Positions 1-4,526 of a stretch of DNA of 6,710 bases are shown one piece after another. Origin of the DNA: Clostridiales bacterium UBA6330 (GTDB taxonomy: Bacteria > Bacillota > Clostridia > Oscillospirales > CAG-272); contig DJSQ01000190.1 of assembly GCA_002438075.1 (NCBI GenBank), positions 1 to 6,710 on the forward strand, in the 5' to 3' direction. The stretch's first letter is position 1. Each line of letters begins with the position of its first letter. A program made the translations under genes and the position numbers. The notes beneath the pieces were generated by a model. It had not been told where the DNA came from. It searched no databases and saw only the letters and a list, made by a program, of their open reading frames with translations.

Positions 1-41
1 TCTCGGCACTCGTGTAAGGGCAAAAAATCAGCCAAGCACTC

Positions 42-70
42 TTGATAATTCATGCTGACGGGTGTATAAT
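42..70 (+). promoter_or_regulatory. Sigma-A promoter of the mini-toxin gene
   Basis: TTGATA at 42-47 and a perfect TATAAT at 65-70 are separated by exactly 17 bases, which is close to the consensus for housekeeping sigma-A promoters. Transcription should start near 76-77, just before the first leader hairpin. The promoter is much stronger by eye than those of the neighbouring housekeeping operons, as is usual for type I toxin mRNAs that are made constitutively and controlled after transcription. Confidence 0.85.
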
Positions 71-76
71 AGAAAA

Positions 77-264
77 GCCGCAGGGAAACCTGCGGACTTG
101 GGGACATCGTGCAGAAAGGCATTTATGCTTTCCTGTAAAAAGACGCAAGGCAATCCATCCCTTTGGGATAGACAAGCCTATGGCGGTTACTTCCTCCCTA
201 CACCGGAGGAACCAAATATTTCTTTTCTTCCTCCGGAAGTCCTTTTCGGAGGGAGGTGATATCC
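77..264 (+). promoter_or_regulatory. Structured 5' leader of the mini-toxin mRNA
   Basis: The leader is about 188 nt, very long for a 30-codon gene. It begins with a 7-bp hairpin closed by a GAAA tetraloop (78-84 with 89-95). A second hairpin pairs 112-120 with 127-135 with one mismatch and one wobble. A small hairpin pairs 157-161 with 165-169. Near the start codon two hairpins exclude each other: 203-211 with 228-236 (9 bp), which leaves the ribosome binding site free, and 227-235 with 247-255 (9 bp, one wobble), which covers part of it. A CU-rich stretch at 193-199 can also pair with 250-256 over the ribosome binding site. These pairings are read directly; that they control toxin translation is inferred from known type I toxin mRNAs. 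No leader peptide with its own ribosome binding site was seen. Confidence 0.65.
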
Positions 265-357
265 ATGTACGTAACTTGGGATCAGTTGCTCCTTTTAGGC
301 GGCTTTATACTGAGTCTTGTCAGGCTACTGCGTGACATCTACAACAAAAAGAAATAA
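265..357 (+). CDS. Small hydrophobic peptide, holin-like toxin of a probable type I toxin-antitoxin system
   Basis: This 30-residue peptide starts MYVTWDQ, has a hydrophobic core at residues 8-22 (LLLLGGFILSLVRLL), and ends in a charged tail RDIYNKKK. One membrane span followed by a short polar Lys-rich tail is the layout of the Firmicutes 'putative holin-like toxin' / TxpA-BsrG group, whose members insert in the cytoplasmic membrane and damage it when overproduced. The ATG at 265 has an excellent ribosome binding site: GGAGGTGAT at 252-260 matches nine bases of the 16S anti-Shine-Dalgarno end, with 8 bases between GGAGG and ATG. The gene lies alone between a strong promoter and a strong terminator, with an opposing promoter just beyond. 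Reading it as a toxin is inference from size, membrane span, long leader and antisense promoter. A plain small membrane protein is the alternative. The two arginines flanking the core's end (R20, R23) make the span short. Confidence 0.75.
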   Translation: MYVTWDQLLLLGGFILSLVRLLRDIYNKKK

Positions 358-433
358 CCGCCCTAACTTTCCACGGTAGGCGGTTATTTCTTAACCCCAT
401 CGAGGAAGTAACCGTCGTTCGGTGTTCCCTCGT
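345..433 (-). ncRNA. Probable antisense antitoxin RNA
   Basis: A strong minus-strand promoter at 440-468 would start an RNA at about 433, and the stem 349-392 followed by a T-rich run would end it near 345. The product would be about 90 nt and has no plausible reading frame. It is fully complementary to the toxin mRNA's terminator and last codons, so the two genes overlap tail to tail, as in txpA/RatA and bsrG/SR4 of Bacillus subtilis. Its 5' part (minus strand of 402-414) also carries a 13-nt copy of leader segment 184-196. Promoter and stem are seen directly. The RNA itself and its antitoxin role are inferred. Confidence 0.7.
349..392. terminator. Bidirectional intrinsic terminator at the end of the mini-toxin gene
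   Basis: Bases 349-362 and 379-392 form a perfect 14-bp stem with a 16-base loop (363-378). The GC core (CCGCC/GGCGG) is flanked by an A-rich arm and a T-rich arm (TTATTTCTT), so it can act in both directions. The left arm contains the toxin stop codon TAA. On the minus strand the T-rich arm runs on into further T residues (348-346), making it a good end for the antisense RNA. Confidence 0.85.
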
Positions 434-439
434 ACTCTA

Positions 440-468
440 ATGATAGCACAATTTTTCCGTTTTGTCAA
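440..468 (-). promoter_or_regulatory. Sigma-A promoter of the antisense RNA
   Basis: On the minus strand there is a perfect TTGACA (468 to 463) and TATCAT (445 to 440) with 17 bases between them. TGC directly precedes the -10 element, which gives an extended -10. The expected start is A433 or G435. No open reading frame of interest lies downstream on this strand; the promoter points straight into the toxin terminator and gene. Confidence 0.85.
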
Positions 469-493
469 CCCTTTTGCGAAAAAATCCGATACG

Positions 494-523
494 AAGCCGC
501 CGCAAGGTCGGCTTTTTCTTTTT
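494..523 (+). terminator. Second plus-strand intrinsic terminator
   Basis: AAGCCGCC (494-501) pairs with GGTCGGCTT (506-514) around a GCAA loop, with one bulged T at 508, and is followed by TTTTTCTTTTTG. This is a good plus-strand terminator, but the only plus-strand gene upstream is the mini-toxin. It may catch read-through past 392 and would define a longer toxin transcript that includes 402-414. On the minus strand a T-run comes only 9 bases after the stem, so it is a weaker candidate for ending the rlmH operon. Confidence 0.6.
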
Positions 524-594
524 GCAGCGAAGCAAAGCCCTGTTTACCAACATTTAGAACCGTATGTTCGCACCCTTAAAACTGCGTTGGAAGT

Positions 595-656
595 CTTTGA
601 AGGGGTTTGGGGAAACTTTCTTCAGAAAGTTCCCCCGGCGCATCCCCCGCGCCCCC
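595..656. repeat. GC-rich intergenic hairpin element downstream of rlmH
   Basis: GGGGAAACTTTC (609-620) pairs with GAAAGTTCCCC (625-635) around a TTCA loop, with one bulged A. Next to it is a C-rich tract up to the rlmH stop codon. There is no T-run after the stem on the minus strand, so it is not a classic terminator. The composition, with short runs of G and C around an A/T-rich stem, resembles dispersed intergenic repeats common in Clostridia; that comparison is from memory. The stretch 524-594 holds nothing I can recognise. Confidence 0.5.
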
Positions 657-1136
657 TTATTTGTGGTACTTACTCCCTGCGGAGATGCCGAGGGAGCGGT
701 AGAGGGTCTCAAGGAGAAGGACACGCATCAGCTGGTGGGGGAAGGTCAGCTTGGAGAAGGAGAGGCGCCCGTCGCAAGCCGCTTTGACCTCGGGCGCCAG
801 CCCGTAGGAGGAGCCGATGACAAAGCAGGCGGAGCCGTGCGTTTGCCCGATTTGGTCCAGCTTGTTGGCAAGCTCCTCGGACGAGAGCTGTTTCCCGTCC
901 ACGCAGAGCGCCACGCGATAGGCGCGGGGCGGCATTGCGGCAAGGATTTGCTTTCCCTCGGCGGAAAGCGCGGCGGCGATTTCTCCCGCAGAGGGGGAGT
1001 CGGAAAGCCGCGATTCACGCAGAGTGACCGTCTGCAACCGACAGTACGCCTGTAGGCGCTTTTCGTATTCCGCCACTGCCTCGCGCAGGTAGCTCTCCTT
1101 CAGCGTCCCGACCGTAATCAGCGTCAGATTCAGCAT
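657..1136 (-). CDS. rlmH: 23S rRNA (pseudouridine1915-N3)-methyltransferase RlmH
   Basis: RlmH uses S-adenosylmethionine to methylate N3 of pseudouridine 1915 (E. coli numbering) in helix 69 of 23S rRNA, acting on assembled ribosomes as a dimer. The 159-residue length matches the family exactly. It opens with MLNLTLITVGTLKE, a typical RlmH start. The SPOUT knot is visible in the C-terminal half: FVIGSSYG at 105-112 forms the cofactor loop (usually FVIGG..G), followed by SKLTFPHQLMRVLLLE near 128-143 and the hallmark ending KYHK. I chose ATG at 1136 over TTG at 1145 because GGAGG (1150-1146) sits 9 bases before the ATG but touches the TTG. The start overlaps the walJ stop by 7 bp (ATGCTGA), so translation is probably coupled. 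walJ-rlmH adjacency is also known from Bacillus and Staphylococcus. It is the last gene of the operon. Confidence 0.96.
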   Translation of the reverse strand: MLNLTLITVGTLKESYLREAVAEYEKRLQAYCRLQTVTLRESRLSDSPSAGEIAAALSAEGKQILAAMPPRAYRVALCVDGKQLSSEELANKLDQIGQTHGSACFVIGSSYGLAPEVKAACDGRLSFSKLTFPHQLMRVLLLETLYRSLGISAGSKYHK

Positions 1137-1933
1137 GGGATGCAACCTCCGAGGTCCATTTCCACCACGGCGCAGGGGTCCGCGACCGTGACCCGCACCG
1201 CATCGGTCCCGAGTGTCATTGCCACCTCGTCATAGGCGCAGGCGGGCGTGTTGTTCGTCTCGCTCAGGTGCGCGAGCATCAGCGCGCGGGTCCCGCATTC
1301 CGCAAGGTGTGCGGCAAAGACCGCGCAGTCGGGGTTGGAAAGATGCCCCCGGCGGGAGGCAATCCGTTCCTTCAACGGCTCGGGGTAGGGACCGCAGACC
1401 AGCATTTCGGGGTCATGGTTGGCTTCGAGAATTACCGCCTGACAGCCCGTCAGCCCCGTTTCCACGGCAGGGGAGACGAAGCCGATGTCGGTGGCGTAGC
1501 CGATGCGGAAGAAGCCCGACGGCTCGGGAATCTCGATGCGGTAGCCCACCGAGGCGCGGCTGTCGTGCGGCGTGGGAAAGGAGGTCACGGTAATGCCGCC
1601 GGGCAGGACCTCGGTGTGAATCGGCGGATGGGGATGCAGCAGGGGCGCGACCGCCGCCTCACGCTCCAGCGGTCCCGCACAAGCCTTGGCAAGATGGACC
1701 GGTAGGGGATGCTTTTTGAGAAAGACCGGAAGCGCGCGGATGTGGTCGCCGTGCTCGTGCGTCAGAAAGATTGCCGAAAGGCTGTCGGGGTCAACCCCGC
1801 AGGCGGTGAGCGCCGTGCAGAGCGCTTTGGCGTTCTTTCCCGCGTCAATGAGGAATTTCGTCTCCCCCGCAACAATCAGAAAGGCGTTTCCCGTCGAGCC
1901 GGAATAGAGGGAATAAACATGGATATCGTTCAT
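1130..1933 (-). CDS. walJ: WalJ/YycJ-type metallo-beta-lactamase-fold hydrolase
   Basis: This 267-residue protein has the metallo-beta-lactamase fold with a complete two-metal site: THEHGDH at 58-64 (H59, H61, D63, H64), H123 in TPHD, and D149 in YATDIG, plus H222 in AHLSETNN. The N-terminal YSGSTGNAFLI (10-20), the ANHD at 171-174 and the GHLSN at 196-200 are typical of the YycJ/WalJ (VicX) branch and not of beta-lactamases or glyoxalases. In Bacillus this gene belongs to the walRK cluster beside rlmH. The family is linked to cell-wall stress control, and nuclease activity has been described for YycJ. There is no signal peptide, so it should be cytoplasmic. The ATG at 1933 is preceded by a modest GGAG (1946-1943) at 9 bases and overlaps the upstream stop as ATGA. 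It runs straight into rlmH. The substrate in this organism is unknown. Confidence 0.9.
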   Translation of the reverse strand: MNDIHVYSLYSGSTGNAFLIVAGETKFLIDAGKNAKALCTALTACGVDPDSLSAIFLTHEHGDHIRALPVFLKKHPLPVHLAKACAGPLEREAAVAPLLHPHPPIHTEVLPGGITVTSFPTPHDSRASVGYRIEIPEPSGFFRIGYATDIGFVSPAVETGLTGCQAVILEANHDPEMLVCGPYPEPLKERIASRRGHLSNPDCAVFAAHLAECGTRALMLAHLSETNNTPACAYDEVAMTLGTDAVRVTVADPCAVVEMDLGGCIPC

Positions 1934-2307
1934 GAAAAAATGCTCCGCTCGGGTAGAAGAAATAGAATCACGGTGTCAATCAGAAGCGTGAAGAGAATCG
2001 GCAGGAGGATGTAGAGCGCCCACGCGGAGCGCGCCTGCCGCCGTTTTCCCTCCGCAATCATGGCTTCGCGCTCGGCAAGCGGGAGGTCGGGGGAGAGGTC
2101 CGCCGCCGTTTTCCCGCGCGTGGCAAAGCCGCGGTTGTAGATGACGTACCACAGGGCGAGCGCACCGCCCGCCGCCGTGTAGAGAATGTGCGGGTAGAGG
2201 AACCCGAGCAGGGGCAGTCCGTAATAGATTGCCACTGCGGGAATCAGGCAGAGCAGGACCGCAAGCAGCCGTCTGCCGTTGCCCGAAATGGGAGCGGGGC
2301 GGCGCAT
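1930..2307 (-). CDS. Small three-span membrane protein of unknown function
   Basis: I do not recognise a named family. The 125-residue protein has hydrophobic segments at about 13-32, 37-57 and 96-118. Between the second and third lies a polar loop (58-95) with YNRGFATRGKTAADLSPDLP and then the charged stretch EREAMIAEGKRRQAR. A conserved-looking loop of this kind suggests an interaction site. I chose ATG at 2307 because the longer reading from 2376 would overlap the galactokinase C-terminus by 68 bases and adds an Arg/Cys/Ala-rich, out-of-frame-looking segment. No good ribosome binding site precedes it. The galactokinase stop TGA ends 1 base before this ATG (TGATATG), so re-initiation by coupled translation is likely. 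Its own stop overlaps the walJ start as ATGA. The position suggests a membrane role beside WalJ, but nothing proves it. Confidence 0.8.
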   Translation of the reverse strand: MRRPAPISGNGRRLLAVLLCLIPAVAIYYGLPLLGFLYPHILYTAAGGALALWYVIYNRGFATRGKTAADLSPDLPLAEREAMIAEGKRRQARSAWALYILLPILFTLLIDTVILFLLPERSIFS

Positions 2308-2308
2308 A

Positions 2309-3589
2309 TCAGATGCGCAGAGCGCCCTCGGGACGGACGCGCAGAACCATGCAGCGACCCTCGCCGAATGCCGCATCCATCACTTTGCGGAACTCCTCAA
2401 CGTTCTCCGTGGGAACGAATGCCTGAATGGTTCCCGCAAAGCCGCCGCCGTGCACGCGCCAAGCCGCACGCTTGCCCGAGAGCACCCGCTCGGCAAGGCA
2501 GAGCGCCAGAGACAGCCCCTGCTCGGAGACGTTTTTGGTGGTGTAAACGTTCTGGAGATAGCAGAAGGAGGAGCGACCCGAGGCGATAACGTTTGCAAGG
2601 AAGGTGTCGAGATCGCCCGCTTGGAGCGCGGCTTTCTGCGCGGCAACGCGGCGGTTCTCGGCAAAGAAGTGGAGCGCGCGCAGAATGGCGCGGTCGCCCA
2701 CCTTTTCGCGCAGGGCGGGGATGGCAGCAAGGACCGCATTCTCATCGGTGTCGCGCAGGACCTCCTTGCCGAAGTAAGCCGCAACCGCCTTCATCTCGGC
2801 GGGAACCGATGCGTAATCGCCCGTCAGGTCGGCGTGGTTTCCTCCCGTGTTGACGATGCAGAGGTTGTAGCCCGCCGCCGAGAGGTCGAAATCGGTCTTT
2901 TCGATTACGGGAGCGGACGGGTCGCGGAAGTCGATGGCGATGATGCCGCCGACCGCGCAAGCCATCTGGTCCATCAGACCGCAGGGCTTGCCGAAAAATT
3001 GATTCTCGGCATACTGCGCCAGCTTTGCAATCTCCACGTTGCTGACCTTGCCGTCATTGTAAATGTAGTTGAGGATGTTACCGATCATGTCCTCGAATGC
3101 GGCGGACGAGGAGATGCCCGAGCCCTTGAGGACGTTGGAGGTGGTGTAAGCGTCAAAGCCGCCGACCGCCAGACCCTCCTTGCGGAAGCCCGCGACCATG
3201 CCCGCAATCAGCGAATCGGATTTTTCGTACCGCGCGGGGTTGGGGGCGCTGAAGGCGTTGAAGTCCACCACGTCCTCGGGGAAGCCCTCGCTCTTGACGC
3301 GGATGACCGAGCCTGCGGCGGGGGAGGCAACCGCGATGATATCGAGGTCGATGGAGGCGGCAACGACACAGCCGTGGTTATGGTCGGTGTGGTTGCCCGA
3401 AAGCTCGCTTCTGCCCGCAACCGAGTAGAGCGCCGCCTCGCGGTCCGCGCCGTAGAGCTTCTCGAATTCCTCCACCGCGTGCAGGTAGCGCGCCTTCTGC
3501 GCGTTCAGTGCGGCGGAGCCGTAAATTTCGCAAAAGCGGCTGTCCAGAGCGGTTCCCGCAAGTGCCTGTTTCAGTTCTGCTGTTTTCAT
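2309..3589 (-). CDS. galK: Galactokinase-like GHMP sugar kinase
   Basis: GHMP-family kinases transfer phosphate from ATP to a sugar; galactokinase makes galactose 1-phosphate for the Leloir pathway in the cytoplasm. At 426 residues this is slightly longer than E. coli GalK (about 380). Motif 1 is AGRSELSGNHTDHNHG at 58-73, where galactokinases usually have GRVNLIGEHTDYN. The ATP loop is KGSGISSSAA at 155-164, the catalytic aspartate region is GLMDQMA at 204-210 (D207), and motif 3 is HGGGFAGT at 380-387. Catalytic R60 and D207 are in place, but the usual sugar-contacting Glu is Asn66 and Tyr is His70, so the preferred sugar may not be galactose. Similar sequences in Clostridia are generally annotated galactokinase (from memory). 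The ATG at 3589 has AAAGGA 8 bases upstream. It is the first gene of the operon, with no galT or galE nearby. Confidence 0.85.
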   Translation of the reverse strand: MKTAELKQALAGTALDSRFCEIYGSAALNAQKARYLHAVEEFEKLYGADREAALYSVAGRSELSGNHTDHNHGCVVAASIDLDIIAVASPAAGSVIRVKSEGFPEDVVDFNAFSAPNPARYEKSDSLIAGMVAGFRKEGLAVGGFDAYTTSNVLKGSGISSSAAFEDMIGNILNYIYNDGKVSNVEIAKLAQYAENQFFGKPCGLMDQMACAVGGIIAIDFRDPSAPVIEKTDFDLSAAGYNLCIVNTGGNHADLTGDYASVPAEMKAVAAYFGKEVLRDTDENAVLAAIPALREKVGDRAILRALHFFAENRRVAAQKAALQAGDLDTFLANVIASGRSSFCYLQNVYTTKNVSEQGLSLALCLAERVLSGKRAAWRVHGGGFAGTIQAFVPTENVEEFRKVMDAAFGEGRCMVLRVRPEGALRI

Positions 3590-3634
3590 GTGTTTCGTCC
3601 TTTCGGATTTTTGGCGTTGAGTTCTGTCCTATGT

Positions 3635-3663
3635 ATTATAACATAATCGGGTGTCGGTTGCAA
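3635..3663 (-). promoter_or_regulatory. Sigma-A promoter of the galK-walJ-rlmH operon
   Basis: On the minus strand TTGCAA (3663 to 3658) and a perfect TATAAT (3640 to 3635) are 17 bases apart. Transcription should begin near 3628, leaving a leader of about 40 nt before the ATG at 3589. No operator palindrome or riboswitch is evident in that leader. Because the three downstream genes are coupled to galK, this is probably the main promoter for all four. Confidence 0.75.
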
Positions 3664-3749
3664 GGTCTTTGTGTGAAAAAGTGGGGCGCGGAGCGGCTTT
3701 TTTCGGCTCTCGGCGGGCGGAATCGTCGGAAAATGGGGCGCGGCGGCAC

Positions 3750-3787
3750 AAAATCGGGAAAAAACTGAAAAAATTCCGATTTTTTTT
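3750..3787 (+). terminator. Terminator-like hairpin between divergent promoters
   Basis: AAAATCGG (3750-3757) pairs with CCGATTTT (3776-3783), with AA/TT added after a bulged G, and eight T residues follow at 3780-3787. The loop is A-rich and large, so the stem is moderate. As a plus-strand terminator it lies upstream of the zapA promoter with no plus-strand gene before it. It may block stray transcription or end a small RNA. Confidence 0.4.
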
Positions 3788-3798
3788 GAGAAAAGCCC

Positions 3799-3827
3799 TT
3801 TTCAAAGTCGTTTTTTTATTGTATAAT
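3799..3827 (+). promoter_or_regulatory. Sigma-A promoter of zapA and the U32 gene
   Basis: A perfect TATAAT at 3822-3827 has a weak -35 (TTTTCA, 3799-3804) at 17 bases. The upstream A/T tracts could help RNA polymerase binding. The start would be near 3834, giving a leader of about 39 nt. Within that leader the 9-mer TGATTGAAC occurs twice (3838-3846 and 3864-3872), the second copy touching the start codon. Confidence 0.7.
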
Positions 3828-3872
3828 AGAAGCAGATTGATTGAACCGTTTTCGGAAAGGATCTGATTGAAC

Positions 3873-4526
3873 ATGAAACAGAAGTATACCATTACAGTCG
3901 CGGACATGGAGCTGAACATCGTCAGCGACGCGTCACCCGATGAGGTGGAAAACATCGTCGGCATTCTCGACCGTCGGATGCGCGACATCAACCTGCACAG
4001 CCCGAGATGCACCAAGAACGAAGCGGCGATTCTTTGCGCGCTTTCCTATTGCTCGGAGCGGATTGCCATGCAGGAGGCGTTCAAGAAGGTAGAGAAGGAC
4101 GCATTCCGTTTTGCGGGCGAAAACGAAAAGCTGAAGAAAACGGTGGAGTCCCTTCAGGAGGAGATTGACCGCCTCCGCAAGGACGCGGCTGTCATGCAGT
4201 CGATTCTCGACCGTGCGGCGGCTGTCGGCATGAAGGAGGAAGCAAAGGCGGAAGCGCCCGCGCGGGTCAAGTACGTCCCGAAGCAGTTCCCCGACAAGCA
4301 GACGGCAGAGGGCTCGGATGAGCCGGAGCGCGCAGAGACCTCGGAAGCACCCACTGCTGCGGCAGAGGCTCCCGCTGTTCCCGCACCCGCGGCGGCGGTT
4401 CCCGCCGTTGCGCAGGAGAAGGATGACAGCGTGTTTGTGCTGGATGCCTCGAGAAAAGATAAGCGGACGGGAAAGAAGTCCTCGGTCGGCGCGATGTTCG
4501 ATATGCTGACCTACGAGGATGTCTGA
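3873..4526 (+). CDS. zapA: ZapA-like cell division protein with long C-terminal extension
   Basis: ZapA binds FtsZ and bundles its filaments at the division site. Residues 1-70 fit the ZapA fold: a short beta start (KQKYTITVADMELNI), SPDEVENIVGILDRRM, and a helix with NEAAILCALSYCSERIAMQE. This is followed by a predicted coiled coil (about 66-120, heptad-like KLKKTVESLQEEIDRLRKD), a low-complexity Ala/Pro/Glu linker (122-183), and a basic then hydrophobic tail ending MFDMLTYEDV. At 217 residues it is much longer than the roughly 85-residue Bacillus protein. I chose ATG at 3873 over in-frame TTG at 3867: AAAGGA ends at 3861, which suits the ATG, whereas the TTG would be too close. It overlaps the U32 gene by 8 bp. 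The ZapA call rests on the N-terminal domain and on the U32 neighbour, a pairing I recall from Clostridia. Confidence 0.82.
   Translation: MKQKYTITVADMELNIVSDASPDEVENIVGILDRRMRDINLHSPRCTKNEAAILCALSYCSERIAMQEAFKKVEKDAFRFAGENEKLKKTVESLQEEIDRLRKDAAVMQSILDRAAAVGMKEEAKAEAPARVKYVPKQFPDKQTAEGSDEPERAETSEAPTAAAEAPAVPAPAAAVPAVAQEKDDSVFVLDASRKDKRTGKKSSVGAMFDMLTYEDV

Larger units (their letters stand above)
184..414. repeat. Inverted repeat bracketing the mini-toxin (184-196 and 402-414)
   Basis: CGGTTACTTCCTC at 184-196 is the exact reverse complement of 402-414. Allowing G-U pairs, the match extends to 180-196 against 402-418. A related pair exists inside: GGCGGTTACTT at 182-192 differs by one base from the terminator's right arm at 379-389, so it can also pair with the left arm at 352-362. 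The element therefore occurs four times around the gene, two copies in each orientation. This suggests long-range pairing between the leader and the 3' end. Confidence 0.75.

Noticed and set aside
42..335. Plus-strand open frames across the toxin leader (42-335 and 62-259)
   Set aside because: They overlap the promoter and structured leader, lack ribosome binding sites, and their translations show no protein-like pattern. The 30-codon frame at 265 has the perfect site.
184..414. Inverted repeats as ends of a mobile element
   Set aside because: There is no transposase, no target-site duplication was found beside them, and the arms fit RNA pairing within a toxin-antitoxin locus better.
564..1055. 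Plus-strand frame opposite rlmH
   Set aside because: The minus strand encodes a full-length RlmH with SPOUT motifs; the plus frame is compositional.
2308..2376. N-terminal extension of the membrane protein up to 2376
   Set aside because: It would lie inside the galK 3' end and reads as Arg/Cys/Ala-rich shadow sequence; ATG at 2307 fits the 1-nt junction.
2279..3646. A 455-codon plus-strand frame opposite galK
   Set aside because: It is the antisense shadow of a GC-rich gene. galK on the other strand carries all GHMP motifs, while this frame has none and lacks a ribosome binding site.
3867..3872. TTG start two codons upstream of the zapA ATG
   Set aside because: The ribosome binding site ends only 5 bases before the TTG, while its distance suits ATG at 3873.
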